DNA of 64,000 nt from Peptoniphilus asaccharolyticus DSM 20463 (GTDB lineage Bacteria > Bacillota > Clostridia > Tissierellales > Peptoniphilaceae). Position numbers and translations under genes: made by a program. The stretch lies in contig NZ_FWWR01000009.1 in NCBI RefSeq assembly GCF_900176115.1, positions 62,001 to 126,000 on the forward strand, in the 5' to 3' direction. Of the stretch, positions 8,733 to 18,294 are shown piece by piece; position 1 is the stretch's first letter, and each line of letters starts with the position of its first letter. The notes under the pieces were generated by a model. The model worked only from the letters and a program-made list of their open reading frames with translations, ran no database searches and had not been told where the DNA came from.

Positions 8733-9407
8733 ATGAAAATAGAAAAAATAAGTGGAATAACTTGTCTTTTTTTAACTATTATTTCCTGCATGGTGTCAAT
8801 ATTTACAAAAAGTTACTATATGCATGCTCTGTTTGTAGGATGGCTTTGCATGCTTTTAGCATATTTTGGTTTTATCAAACAGAGCATAATTTATTTTATG
8901 ATATATAGTTTTACTACATTTTGGTTATTAACAATGATACCTAAAGGTGTAGTTATAATTTCACCAATGCTTTTGGGAATGTTGTATAAATTCATAGTTC
9001 CAATCATGGCAGGATTTTTAACTTTTAAGATACCATCAGGAAAATTAATTTCAATATTCCATAAATTATTGTTGCCACAAAATTTTGTACTCATATTAAC
9101 TGTAATTATCCGATTTGTACCAACAATTGCTGGAGAATTCAGAACAATAAAAGAAGCTATGAAAGTAAGGGGATTTACAGGCAACTTTTTTCATATTTTA
9201 TCAAATCCTTTGAGGACTCTTGAATATGCGATAGTTCCTTTAATTTTTCGTTCTATAAAAGTAGGGGATGAATTATCAGCAGCAGCGATTGTTAGAGGAA
9301 TTGAAAACCCAATAAAAAAGGATTCATATTATAGTAACAAGTTGTGCAAATTCGACATGATTATAATAACTACAAGCTTTATTTTATTTATTTTATGTCT
9401 TATATGA
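8733..9407 (+). CDS. ECF transporter T component (EcfT/CbiQ-like)
   Basis: 224 aa, multi-spanning. Two coupling motifs of the Ala-Arg-Gly type are visible near the cytoplasmic helices (EAMKVRGF and AAIVRGIEN), which contact the ATPase. It starts 17 bp after the S component and its stop overlaps the ribosome-binding site of the ATPase gene, so translation is probably coupled. It forms the transmembrane scaffold between the S subunit and the double ATPase. Confidence 0.9.
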   Translation: MKIEKISGITCLFLTIISCMVSIFTKSYYMHALFVGWLCMLLAYFGFIKQSIIYFMIYSFTTFWLLTMIPKGVVIISPMLLGMLYKFIVPIMAGFLTFKIPSGKLISIFHKLLLPQNFVLILTVIIRFVPTIAGEFRTIKEAMKVRGFTGNFFHILSNPLRTLEYAIVPLIFRSIKVGDELSAAAIVRGIENPIKKDSYYSNKLCKFDMIIITTSFILFILCLI

Positions 9408-9418
9408 GAGGTGCATCA

Positions 9419-10903
9419 TTGAATAATAAAGTGGAGATTAAGAAATTATCTTTTTCGTATAATAGCAATAAAGATGAACAGTTGAAAGATATAAATTTAG
9501 ATATCAAAGATGGTGAATGTTGTGTAATTATAGGGGAGTCTGGATGTGGAAAGTCTACTTTAACAAGAGCTATAAATGGCTTGATTCCAAATTTTTACGA
9601 AGGAAATTTAGATGGAGAAGTATTTATTGACGGCAAATCCATCAAAAATTTAAGATCCTGGGAAATAGCAAAACTGGTTGGTAATGTATTTCAAGATCCT
9701 AGGAGCCAATTTTTTGCCAATGAAGTTAATGGAGAAATTGCATTTGGACCAGAAAATTTAGGATATAAGCGTGATAAAATAATAAGAAGAGTAAATGAAT
9801 CAAGTAAGAAAATGAATATTGATAAATTGTTAAATAATAGGATATACAATTTATCCTATGGAATTAGGCAAAAAGTAGCAATATGTTCAGCGAGAGCCAT
9901 TGAACCATCTATTTATGTATTTGATGAACCATCTGCAAATCTTGATTTACAATCAATATATAAATTTTCAAAACTTGTAATGGACTTAAAAAACGAAGGG
10001 AAAACTATAGTAATTGTCGAACATAGGTTATTTTATTTAAAAGGAATAGCGGATATGTATTTATTAATACAAAATGGATCTTTAATAAATAGTTATAAAG
10101 CAGAAGAATTTGAAAAAATTAGTTCAAAAGACTTAAATGCATGGGGATTACGTTCAATAAATCTTAATGATATTGCTTTAGATGACCATAAAGTTAAAGA
10201 AAAAGAAATTAGTAGTGACAATTGTTTTGACATTGAGTTGAAAAATATTTGTAAAAAATATAAAAATAATTTCGTTCTAAAAGATGTGTCACTTAAATTT
10301 AATAGCAACGAAATCATTGCTTTAGTGGGGATAAATGGCACAGGTAAAAGTACACTCGGCAAAATTTGCTCTGGGATTCAAAATCAGACTGATGGGGAAA
10401 TAGATATAAATGGACACAAAGCTAATAAAAAGATGAGGTTAAGCAAAGCATGGTATATTCCTCAAGATTTAGACTCTCAATTATTTGGGGAAGATTTGAT
10501 GGATGAATTATTAACTGGGTTAAAAAATAGAGAAGATTATATTATGAAAGCAGAGGAACTTTTAAAAAAAGTTGGATTATATGATATAAGAGATAAGCAT
10601 CCAGCAACTTTATCAGGGGGTCAAAAACAGAGGTTGGTTCTATGTGTAGCTATGTTAAGAGAGATTCCTTTTATTATATTGGATGAGCCGACATCAGGGC
10701 TTGACTTCAGGAGCATGGATAAGGTGGGGAGATTAATCAAAGAGGAACAAAAAAAAGGAACAAAATTTTTGATAATTTCTCATGATATTGAATTTATAGC
10801 AAAGACGTGTGATAGACTTGTAAAACTAGAGAATGGGATAATAACAGAAGATTTTTATATTGATAATATCGGACAGCTGATAAGAGCTGTGGAGGCTAAA
10901 TAA
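9419..10903 (+). CDS. ECF-type double ATPase (two fused ABC domains)
   Basis: About 494 aa from the TTG at 9419, which has GAGAGGTG just upstream. A longer frame to 9344 would overlap ecfT and is unlikely. There are two ABC cassettes. Cassette one has Walker A GESGCGKST, signature LSYGIRQK (degenerate) and Walker B VFDEPSANLD. Cassette two has Walker A GINGTGKST, signature LSGGQKQR and Walker B ILDEPTSGLD. Fused EcfA-EcfA' proteins of this kind power group-I-like ECF importers. The degenerate signature in the first half suggests one canonical and one weaker ATP site. Confidence 0.92.
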   Translation: MNNKVEIKKLSFSYNSNKDEQLKDINLDIKDGECCVIIGESGCGKSTLTRAINGLIPNFYEGNLDGEVFIDGKSIKNLRSWEIAKLVGNVFQDPRSQFFANEVNGEIAFGPENLGYKRDKIIRRVNESSKKMNIDKLLNNRIYNLSYGIRQKVAICSARAIEPSIYVFDEPSANLDLQSIYKFSKLVMDLKNEGKTIVIVEHRLFYLKGIADMYLLIQNGSLINSYKAEEFEKISSKDLNAWGLRSINLNDIALDDHKVKEKEISSDNCFDIELKNICKKYKNNFVLKDVSLKFNSNEIIALVGINGTGKSTLGKICSGIQNQTDGEIDINGHKANKKMRLSKAWYIPQDLDSQLFGEDLMDELLTGLKNREDYIMKAEELLKKVGLYDIRDKHPATLSGGQKQRLVLCVAMLREIPFIILDEPTSGLDFRSMDKVGRLIKEEQKKGTKFLIISHDIEFIAKTCDRLVKLENGIITEDFYIDNIGQLIRAVEAK

Positions 10904-10919
10904 TTTAGGAGGTGCTGTA

Positions 10920-12632
10920 ATGGAAGTTTTAAAAAAGCATATAGGACAAATTTTATCATCAGTTATTATTGCAATAATTGGTGTTTTTTGTGGTGTTGTA
11001 CCATATTTTGCTTTAGCTAAGATTACTCAAAATATAGCAATTAATAATACAGATTTAGAATTCTATATAAGACCAATTTTGCTTATTTTAGGTGGATTAA
11101 TAGGAAGTGTTATTTTTCATGAGATTTCAACGCTAATTTCTCATAATTTAGCATTTCGCATAATAGAGGATGAGAGGAAGAAACTTGTAAGAAAAATTAA
11201 TAGATTATCAATGGGAGAGATTGAAAAACGATCTAGTGGAGAATGGACTCAGTTTATGGTAGAAACTTTAAATAAAATTGAGCAACCGATAGCTCATGTT
11301 ATTCCTGAAGTAATAGCTAATCTGATTATTCCAATCGCTTTAGTAGTTATTGTTTTTATTATGGATTGGAGAATTGGAATTGCAAATCTTATCACCTTGC
11401 CACTAGGGGTGCTATTTTCAATTCTAATGATGGGTGGATATGAAGAAAAATCACGAAATTATCAAGAAGCCGCAAAAAACATGAATACGACAGCTGTTGA
11501 ATATATTAGAGGAATTCAAGTTATAAAGGCATTCAATAAGTCTGCATCATCATACGGAAAATTTGTTGATGCTGTAAATAGTAATAGAGACAGTATGCTA
11601 AATTGGTATTTAAGTATTTGTTTCTATATGACAGCAGCAATGGAAGTTTTACCATCAACTTTATTATTTGTTTTACCAACTTCTTTATACTTGTATAAGA
11701 ATGGAAGTATTGAAGTAGGCAATCTAATAATGTGTGTTTTATTATCCTATGCCTGCTACAAACCTTTGATTAAAGCAATGAGTCATATGGATACTATGGC
11801 AAATGTGAGAGTTGTAATTGATGAAATAAAAAATGTTATGGAATTACCAGAGTTAGAGCGAGGTAAAGGAGAGGAAAAAATAAGTTCATACAATATAAAT
11901 TTTGAAAATGTATGTTTTGCCTATAATGATGAGAAAAAAGTTTTTGATAACTTATCCTTTAGTGCAAAAGAAAATAAACTTACTGCTATTGTTGGTTATT
12001 CCGGCGGAGGAAAATCCACTATTGCTAAGCTAATTGCGGGATATTGGAACATAAATAAAGGAAAAATATCCATAGGAAATGTAAATCTTAAAGATGTTTC
12101 TCTTGAAAAGAATATGGAACTTGTAACCTATGTATCACAGGAAAACTATCTATTTAGGAAAAGTATTATAGACAATATGAGAATGGCAAATCAAAATGCT
12201 AGTATTGAAGAGATAAAAGATGCTTGTAAAAAAGCTTCTTGTCATGACTTTATTATGAGTCTTCCTAATGGATATGAAACCATAATAGGAGAATCTGGAA
12301 GCAATTTATCTGGAGGAGAGAGACAAAGACTTACAATAGCAAGAGCTTTGCTTAAAGACAGCCCAATAGTTTTATTAGACGAAGCAACAGCATATTCTGA
12401 TCCAGATAATGAAGCTGAAATTCAAAAATCGATAGATGCATTAGTAAAAAATAAAACTGTTATCATGATTGCTCATAGACTTTCTACAATAATAGGGGCA
12501 GATAAGATTATAGTATTAAACAATGGGGAAATTGAAGCGGAAGGAACTCATAAAGAACTTCTTGAAAAAAGTGAAACATATGCAAAAATGTGGAAATCAC
12601 ATATAAGTTTATCAAACGATAGGGGTGAGTAA
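10920..12632 (+). CDS. ABC transporter with fused permease and ATPase, YbtP-like half
   Basis: 570 aa. An exporter-fold transmembrane domain (residues 1-300) is joined to an ABC domain with GYSGGGKST (Walker A), NLSGGERQR (signature), VLLDEATAYSD (Walker B) and IAHRLST (H-loop). A strong TAGGAGGTG precedes the ATG. It is followed directly (stop and start adjoin) by a second half-transporter, so the two form a heterodimer. YbtP/YbtQ pairs use this fold to import metal-siderophore complexes, and equibactin-type loci combine such pairs with ECF genes. Import of a metal chelate is my inference; peptide or drug export is possible. Confidence 0.88.
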   Translation: MEVLKKHIGQILSSVIIAIIGVFCGVVPYFALAKITQNIAINNTDLEFYIRPILLILGGLIGSVIFHEISTLISHNLAFRIIEDERKKLVRKINRLSMGEIEKRSSGEWTQFMVETLNKIEQPIAHVIPEVIANLIIPIALVVIVFIMDWRIGIANLITLPLGVLFSILMMGGYEEKSRNYQEAAKNMNTTAVEYIRGIQVIKAFNKSASSYGKFVDAVNSNRDSMLNWYLSICFYMTAAMEVLPSTLLFVLPTSLYLYKNGSIEVGNLIMCVLLSYACYKPLIKAMSHMDTMANVRVVIDEIKNVMELPELERGKGEEKISSYNINFENVCFAYNDEKKVFDNLSFSAKENKLTAIVGYSGGGKSTIAKLIAGYWNINKGKISIGNVNLKDVSLEKNMELVTYVSQENYLFRKSIIDNMRMANQNASIEEIKDACKKASCHDFIMSLPNGYETIIGESGSNLSGGERQRLTIARALLKDSPIVLLDEATAYSDPDNEAEIQKSIDALVKNKTVIMIAHRLSTIIGADKIIVLNNGEIEAEGTHKELLEKSETYAKMWKSHISLSNDRGE

Positions 12633-14378
12633 ATGAAAGAATTAATTCACAAATTATATTGGGTTGCTGGAAAAGAATCTTCCAAAATTAGCAAGATGTT
12701 TTTCTTTGAAGTATTAAAAAGTATATTTGAAGGAATATCCCTTGGGGCTACAATGTTACTTCTACTTAAAATATTTCAAAATATATATGAAGGAAGAAAC
12801 ATTACAAAAGAAGACATCTATGTCGTATTTGCTATAGCTCTATTAAGTGTAGTAGGGAAAATATTATCTAGTTATATGGCGGATAGAAATAAATACATCG
12901 CAACTTACAATATGGGAGCAGAAAATAGGCTATATATAGGTGATCAGCTAAAAAAAGTGAATATGGGTTATTTTAACAGCAACCGCCTTGGAAATATTTC
13001 AGGCGGATTAACCACAGTTATAGGTGAACTTGAAACCGTAGGAGTTAATATAATAGAAACTTTATTTGTAGGGGTAATACAAACTATAATAATGGCGATA
13101 TTTATGATTCCATTTGATATAGTTACAGGTTCTATAATTTTAGGAACTTTATTCTTAGGAATGTTATGCAATGCTATATTTCAAAAGAAATCAGACGAGT
13201 TGACTAAAAAATTACAAGCTTTAAAAATAAATCTAAATGCATCCACTTTGGAGTATGTTAAAGGTATTAGTGTTATTAAATCATTTGGAAAAAGTGGTGA
13301 AATGACTAAAGAATTGGACAGAGAGATTTATAAAAATAGAAGAGGTTTTATAAATGTTGAAAAAATTGTAGCACCTGCTGCTTTGATATTTCTAATTATA
13401 TTTAAATTGGGGATTTGTCTTATTATATTTTCAGCTATTTACAGGTTTTGTATAGGAGAAATTGATCATTATAAATCTGTAATGCTTGTAGTGTCTAGTT
13501 TTATTGTTTTTTCTGGTTTTGAAATGGCTGGAAGTATGCAAAACGTTAGAGGAATAGCCGTACAAAACTTGGATTCAATTGCTAAACTTAGGAATTTACC
13601 AACAATTTCAGAAGGTACAAGAACAAGCTTTGAAAAAGGAGATATAAATTTAAAGGACGTTGACTTCTCATATGACAAACAGAAGTTATTTAGACGTTTA
13701 AATTTAGATATTCCAAAAGGTAAGACTACAGCACTTGTAGGTGGTTCTGGAAGTGGAAAAACTACACTTTGTAATTTGATAGCTAGATTTTGGGATGTAG
13801 ATTCTGGAGAAATATTGATTGATGATAATAACATAAAAGATTTTAGGTATGACAACCTGTTATCAAATTTCACTTTTGTTTTTCAAGATGTCTATTTGTT
13901 TGATGATACTATAAAAAATAACATTAAGTTCGGAAATTCAGAAGCTAGTGATGAGGAAGTTATTAATGTTGCTAAAAAAGCACAGTGTCATGAATTTATT
14001 ATGAAGTTGTCAGATGGTTATGACACAGTTTTACAAGAGGGTGGTTCAAATTTATCTGGAGGAGAGCGTCAGAGAATATCTATAGCAAGAGCTATGCTAA
14101 AACCAAGCAGGATTGTTATTCTTGACGAAGCTACTTCAAGTGTAGATCCAGAAAACGAACAACAACTTATAATCGCTTTAGACAATTTACTAAAAGATAA
14201 GACTGTAATTGTGATTGCACATAAACTTGAAACTATTAAAAATGCTGATCAAATTGTTGTTATGGATAAAGGAAATATTGAAAGTATTGGTAAACATAAA
14301 GAGCTTATGGAAAAATCACGCATATACAAGAGCTTTATTGAGAAAAGAGAAAAAGCTACTGGTTGGAAAATCGAATAA
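12633..14378 (+). CDS. ABC transporter with fused permease and ATPase, YbtQ-like half
   Basis: 581 aa with the same architecture as its upstream partner. Walker A GGSGSGKTT, signature NLSGGERQR, Walker B VILDEATSSVD, H-loop IAHKLET. The start codon follows the previous stop with no gap, the mark of a translationally coupled heterodimeric pair. All nucleotide-binding motifs look intact in both halves, so both ATP sites should be functional. Confidence 0.88.
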   Translation: MKELIHKLYWVAGKESSKISKMFFFEVLKSIFEGISLGATMLLLLKIFQNIYEGRNITKEDIYVVFAIALLSVVGKILSSYMADRNKYIATYNMGAENRLYIGDQLKKVNMGYFNSNRLGNISGGLTTVIGELETVGVNIIETLFVGVIQTIIMAIFMIPFDIVTGSIILGTLFLGMLCNAIFQKKSDELTKKLQALKINLNASTLEYVKGISVIKSFGKSGEMTKELDREIYKNRRGFINVEKIVAPAALIFLIIFKLGICLIIFSAIYRFCIGEIDHYKSVMLVVSSFIVFSGFEMAGSMQNVRGIAVQNLDSIAKLRNLPTISEGTRTSFEKGDINLKDVDFSYDKQKLFRRLNLDIPKGKTTALVGGSGSGKTTLCNLIARFWDVDSGEILIDDNNIKDFRYDNLLSNFTFVFQDVYLFDDTIKNNIKFGNSEASDEEVINVAKKAQCHEFIMKLSDGYDTVLQEGGSNLSGGERQRISIARAMLKPSRIVILDEATSSVDPENEQQLIIALDNLLKDKTVIVIAHKLETIKNADQIVVMDKGNIESIGKHKELMEKSRIYKSFIEKREKATGWKIE

Positions 14379-14399
14379 AATTTAATAGAGGATAATTTT

Positions 14400-15752
14400 A
14401 TGAAACAAGATATGAAAGAACAATTATTAACAAAAAGACCTATAGATTTACTTTTTCAATTATCTGTCCCTGCTGTAATAGGAATGATAGTAATAGGTCT
14501 TTATCCACTAATGGATGGAATTTTTGCAGGAAATATTATAGGACAAACCGCAATGACAGCTTGTGGTGTAGCTATGCCACTTACCTTCTTTAATAGTGGA
14601 GTATCTACACTCATAGGTGTAGGTTCAGCATCAGTTTTATCAAGAGCTATAGGAAAGGGTGACCAAAAAACAGTTGATAAAATTATGGGGAATTTAATCT
14701 TTTGGGTTATTCTATTCTCATCAATTATTACAATAGGCGGAATTTTACTTGCACCACATTTTTTAGATATGGTTGGAGCAAGTGGAGAAATTAAAGAATA
14801 TGGTATAAGATATTTACGAGTAATTTTCATTGGTTCTTTATTTGTAAACTTTACTCAATCAGCAAACATGGTTATGCGTGGAGAAGGATTAATGAAAAAA
14901 GCAATGCTCATTATGGGGCTAGGGGCTTTTTTAAACATAATTCTTGATCCAATTCTAATGAAATTAATGGGAAAATATGCGATTGAGGGGGCTGCACTTG
15001 CAACGATTACAGCACAATTTGTTCAAGCAATAATAACACTCCATTACTTCAAATATAAAAGCAAAGCAGTAAAAATAAATAAAATCAAACCTGATCAGGA
15101 AATAAAAAAAGAAATGTTTGGTGTAGGTTCATCTGCTATGATGATGCAAATTTTATTTATGATTCAACAAACAATGCTATATAAAATGTCATTTAAATAT
15201 GGCGCAGATACAAATGCTATCTTGATGGCGGCAACACTTAGAATATATGCCTTTTCATTCATTCCACTTTGGGGAATGAGTCAAGGTTTACAACCTGTAG
15301 TTGGTACAAATTTTGGAGCGAAAAAATACGACAGAGTAAAAGAAGCTATGAAAGTATTTTCTATAGGAGGATTAGTTCTTGCATCAATATTTTGGATACC
15401 AGCATTAGCATTTTCAAAGAATATTCTTTCTTTATTTGGAGTAGAAGAAAGTATTATAACTCAAGGAATAGGGAACTTTAGATTATTTTATTCTATCTTT
15501 ATCCTATATGGAGTAATGGTGATGACTATAACATTCTTCCAATCAATAGGAAACGCTAAAAAAGCTGGCATAATTGTCATGCTAAGGCAGCTGTTTTTAT
15601 TCGTTCCTGCTATGATCATTTTGCCAATGATATTTGGAGTTAAAGCAGTATGGTTTGCAGAACCACTTGTAGATTTAATTATGATAATAGTTGGTGTAGT
15701 AATGATGTTTTGGGAACTAAATAGGATGGATAAAATTGGTTTGAAAAATTAA
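14400..15752 (+). CDS. MATE-family efflux transporter
   Basis: 450 aa, about 12 membrane segments in two similar halves. Typical MATE features include the opening RPIDLLFQLSVPAVIGMIV and the paired inner motifs around GVGSASVLSRAIG and the second-half NFGAKKYDRVKEAM. It is last in the S-T-A-ABC-ABC-MATE operon, with a terminator downstream. MATE pumps couple drug or metabolite efflux to Na+ or H+; here it may export the apo-chelator or a toxic by-product, which is inference. Confidence 0.9.
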   Translation: MKQDMKEQLLTKRPIDLLFQLSVPAVIGMIVIGLYPLMDGIFAGNIIGQTAMTACGVAMPLTFFNSGVSTLIGVGSASVLSRAIGKGDQKTVDKIMGNLIFWVILFSSIITIGGILLAPHFLDMVGASGEIKEYGIRYLRVIFIGSLFVNFTQSANMVMRGEGLMKKAMLIMGLGAFLNIILDPILMKLMGKYAIEGAALATITAQFVQAIITLHYFKYKSKAVKINKIKPDQEIKKEMFGVGSSAMMMQILFMIQQTMLYKMSFKYGADTNAILMAATLRIYAFSFIPLWGMSQGLQPVVGTNFGAKKYDRVKEAMKVFSIGGLVLASIFWIPALAFSKNILSLFGVEESIITQGIGNFRLFYSIFILYGVMVMTITFFQSIGNAKKAGIIVMLRQLFLFVPAMIILPMIFGVKAVWFAEPLVDLIMIIVGVVMMFWELNRMDKIGLKN

Positions 15753-15789
15753 ATACAAATAACAATCGAAAAAGTTTCTTTAATTTTAG

Positions 15790-15825
15790 AGGATTTATGC
15801 CTTAGAGCATAAGTCTTCATTTTTT
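15790..15825 (+). terminator. Terminator of the transporter operon
   Basis: GATTTATGC pairs with GCATAAGTC (one G-T pair) and is followed by TTCATTTTTT. Confidence 0.8.
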
Positions 15826-15924
15826 ATGTCCAAGTTAATCATTGAAACTCAAAAATACTATAGAAAAATAAAAATTCTGGTTACCAAAGAGGGCAAATTT
15901 CACTTTATAAGGTGAGAGGTAATT

Positions 15925-15950
15925 TGTACTGCCCCCTTAAATCCGGACAC
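15925..15950. mobile_element. IS3-family-type terminal sequence (remnant)
   Basis: TGTACTGCCCCC followed by ATCCGGACAC has the look of an IS3-family end (TG start, pyrimidine-rich block, GGACAC). It differs from the IS150-like end at 4045 and 59648. No transposase is attached. Seen by pattern only. Confidence 0.45.
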
Positions 15951-15974
15951 GAAAATAAGGGGCTACATATTTTC

Positions 15975-17043
15975 CTATTTTAATTTTCTAGTATCATCTT
16001 CTAGTTCCAAGAATTTATCAAAATCACTTTTGTAGAGTCTATCTTGTATAACTCTATATTTTTCAAATTCACTCTCTGCGTGCTTTTTTGCAAGAGCTTG
16101 AGAGATTTTTCCTGCATCTTTTAGAATTTCTTTATCCCATAATTGTAAAAATCCATTCAATCTTTTTCCCAATCTTCCATTGTCATCGGGATATGTCTTT
16201 CTGCTTGTAGTTCTGCCATGTCCAAATACGATGAAACAATTCTTTGCATTTGATTTAATTCTTCTTCATTTAGATAATTTTTTGCAACGACTACATCATA
16301 TTTATGAATTTTTGAATCTGGAGAGCCTTCCCAAGTAGTAAGTCCCATATTTTTAGTTTTGTGATTGGCTCTATCTACAATTAATTCGGCTTCAGTTTTT
16401 CCATGAATGGCATAGTGCAATTTATTTTGAATAGCTGCAAAAAATCTTTTTGTTGATTTTGCAGATGGGTCATAGTCTAAAGATGTGGCATATATATCTG
16501 TGATTTTTTGATAGAATCTTCTCTCAGATAATCTAATTTCACGAATTTTTACAAGTAATTTTTCAAAATAATCCTTGGTAAGTTTTGTGCCAGAATTTTT
16601 TAATCTTTCATCATCCATTGCCCAACCTTTAATTGTAAAATCTTTTACAATTTGGTTTGCCCACTTTCTAAATTGGACGGCACGTTCGTTATTTACTTTA
16701 AAACCTACTGCAATAATTGCTTGTAGGTTATAGTGTTTTGTATTATATGATTTTCCATCGTTTGCAGTTATTAAGTATTTCTTAATAACTGAATTTTCGT
16801 CTAGTTCGTTATCGTCAAATATTTTTTTAGATGCTGATTTATTGCAGAAACACTTACATCATATAGAGTTGCCATCATCTTTTGAGTTAGCCAAATATTT
16901 TCATCTTTATATCTAATTTCAATAGCTTCTTTATCATCACCATTAGCTGCGATAAAAGTCAAGTATTCAGCAGCGGAAGATCTGATTTGAAGTTCTTTTT
17001 TATCATAATTTTGGTCTTTATTTTTATCCATTTCTTTACTCAT
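15975..17043 (-). pseudogene. RhuM-family protein, broken by two frameshifts
   Basis: Three minus-strand frames together give a whole RhuM (virulence protein RhuM) homologue. The N-terminal helix-turn-helix part is at 17043-16801 (ENIWLTQKMMATLYDVSVSAINQHL). A middle part runs from about 16815 to 16157 in a second frame (KKYLITANDGKSYNTKHYN, AVQFRKWANQIV, RFYQKITDIYATSLDYDP). The C-terminal part is at 16172-15975. Both shifts are explained by loss of one A from an A-run (near 16826 and 16165). RhuM proteins are common on integrative elements and near restriction systems; the function is poorly known. The gene starts with a good GGAGG. Homopolymer sequencing errors cannot be excluded. Confidence 0.8.
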
Positions 17044-17235
17044 AATTTCCTCCGAGTATAAATTTCATTCTACCTTTAAACACTGGAATACTAATTAAGA
17101 ATACAATTACATAATGTATAAAGGAATTTATCATCATACTTTTTGTTATTGGTAATTGATGATAAGTTTGACCTATTATTTTAAAAGCACTTAGTGTGCT
17201 TGTTATAAAATCTAGTGCCAACCGAGGAAAAATTA

Positions 17236-17415
17236 ATGGACAAAGAATATTATTTATTTGTAGAAGGAAAGAAAGTAGTTGTTAGCAAGGAAGTATATCT
17301 TGCTTATCATAGTGAATTGAATAAAGAGAAATATCAAACGAGAAGAGACAGGTTAAATAACTGTTTCTTTTTTTGTTCCTATGATCATGATGGAAACTTC
17401 GAAGAAAATGGTTAA
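17236..17415 (+). pseudogene. N-terminal fragment of a conjugative-element sigma-like/regulatory protein
   Basis: 59 codons from the ATG at 17236 (GAGGA upstream). The start MDKEYYLFVEGKKVVVSKEV resembles the N-terminus of small sigma-70-like regulators common on Tn916-type elements. It ends exactly where the second dps copy begins, so it looks like a gene cut off at a recombination junction. Assignment is from memory of the family and is tentative. Confidence 0.45.
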
Positions 17416-17823
17416 TTATCAGATTTAGTCGTTTTTTATCACAAGTTGCAAAGTTTTCACTGGTACGTTTCAGGGCATGCGTTCTTCCAAGTTCATGGTC
17501 AATTAGAAGAGATGTACAACAGTGTCTTACCTCAAGTGGATAGTGTTGAAGAGTTGATATTGATGGAAGGTGGAAAGCCTGCATCACGAATGAAAGACTT
17601 TTTAGAAAATGCTGATATTGAAGAAGTTGAAGGTGAATTCGAAAAAGACATTAAGAAGATATTTGAAGTATTAAATGATGACTACAAACATCTTTTAAAA
17701 TTAGCTAAAGAAATTAAAAAAGATGCAGACAGTGAAGAAAATTATTTAGTATCTGCAGATATGGATGAGCTCATTGCAAGCTATAGCAAATCTATTTGGA
17801 TGATTTCTCAAGCAAGCAAATAA
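17416..17823 (+). pseudogene. Second dps copy lacking its start (truncated duplicate)
   Basis: It matches dps codons 9-143 almost exactly, with a few silent changes and one Gly-to-Glu change after DSV. The first eight codons and the ribosome-binding site are missing, and an in-frame TAA lies directly before the junction. The only start left is an internal TTG at 17446 that would remove the first ferroxidase helix segment. I call it a pseudogene made by a recombination or insertion event. Confidence 0.88.
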
Positions 17824-17842
17824 AAACCAAATAAAATTAAGG

Positions 17843-17876
17843 GAGATTAAGGAAAATCATCTTTGATCTCTTTTTT
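17843..17876 (+). terminator. Terminator of the second dps copy
   Basis: GAGATTAA pairs with TTGATCTC (one G-T pair) and is followed by TTTTTT. Confidence 0.8.
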
Positions 17877-17970
17877 ATATAAACCGTATTTGAAAAGTGA
17901 GCTTTACAAAGAAAGAATAATCCTATAAAATTATAAATGAGTTATAGTCGTGTAAAATCGGGGGATTAAT

Positions 17971-18270
17971 ATGAAGTATGATGTGGTTAGGTTTGAAAGA
18001 GTATTAAATGAATAGCAAGAAATTGTGGAAGAGTTGGAAAAAGTTTTGGATAAATTTGAAAATAATTTGGATGAGTACAATGCTCTTAATGAATATTATA
18101 TGAGTGAAGAGTATATGAAAGATTTTGATCTTTCCAACGAAACTAAGGTGTATGAAGATATTGCATGTGGTGTCCTAACTGAAGATTCTATTTACTTTTT
18201 AATTAGGTAAATGCACGAAAATGCAATTAGAATGCTTGAATTGGGCACGAAAGTTATAAAGGATAATTAA
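17971..18270 (+). pseudogene. DUF4298 protein with two in-frame stops
   Basis: One continuous frame from ATG 17971 to TAA 18268 is interrupted by TAG at 18013 and TAA at 18208. Read through, it gives a small acidic protein of the DUF4298 type, with the pattern YNALNEYYMSEEYMKDF, then ACGVLTEDSIYFL, then a final HENAIRMLELGTKVIKD. Function of the family is unknown. Two independent stops argue for real decay rather than a sequencing error. Confidence 0.7.
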
Positions 18271-18294
18271 AATTTTCTATAACAGGAGGGAGTT

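Larger units (their letters stand above)
17416..17879 (+). repeat. Right copy of 465-bp direct repeat (dps plus terminator)
   Basis: This is the direct-repeat partner of 5409-5873. The two copies bracket IS30, the transporter operon and the RhuM debris. Confidence 0.9.

Noticed and set aside
9344-9418. Upstream extension of the double ATPase to position 9344
   Set aside because: It would overlap ecfT by 64 bp and has no ribosome-binding site; the TTG at 9419 has one and starts the ABC domain properly.
17036-17221. 61-aa minus-strand hydrophobic ORF upstream of rhuM
   Set aside because: TTG start without ribosome-binding site, overlaps RhuM's own leader, and no family recognised; probably a remnant or chance frame.
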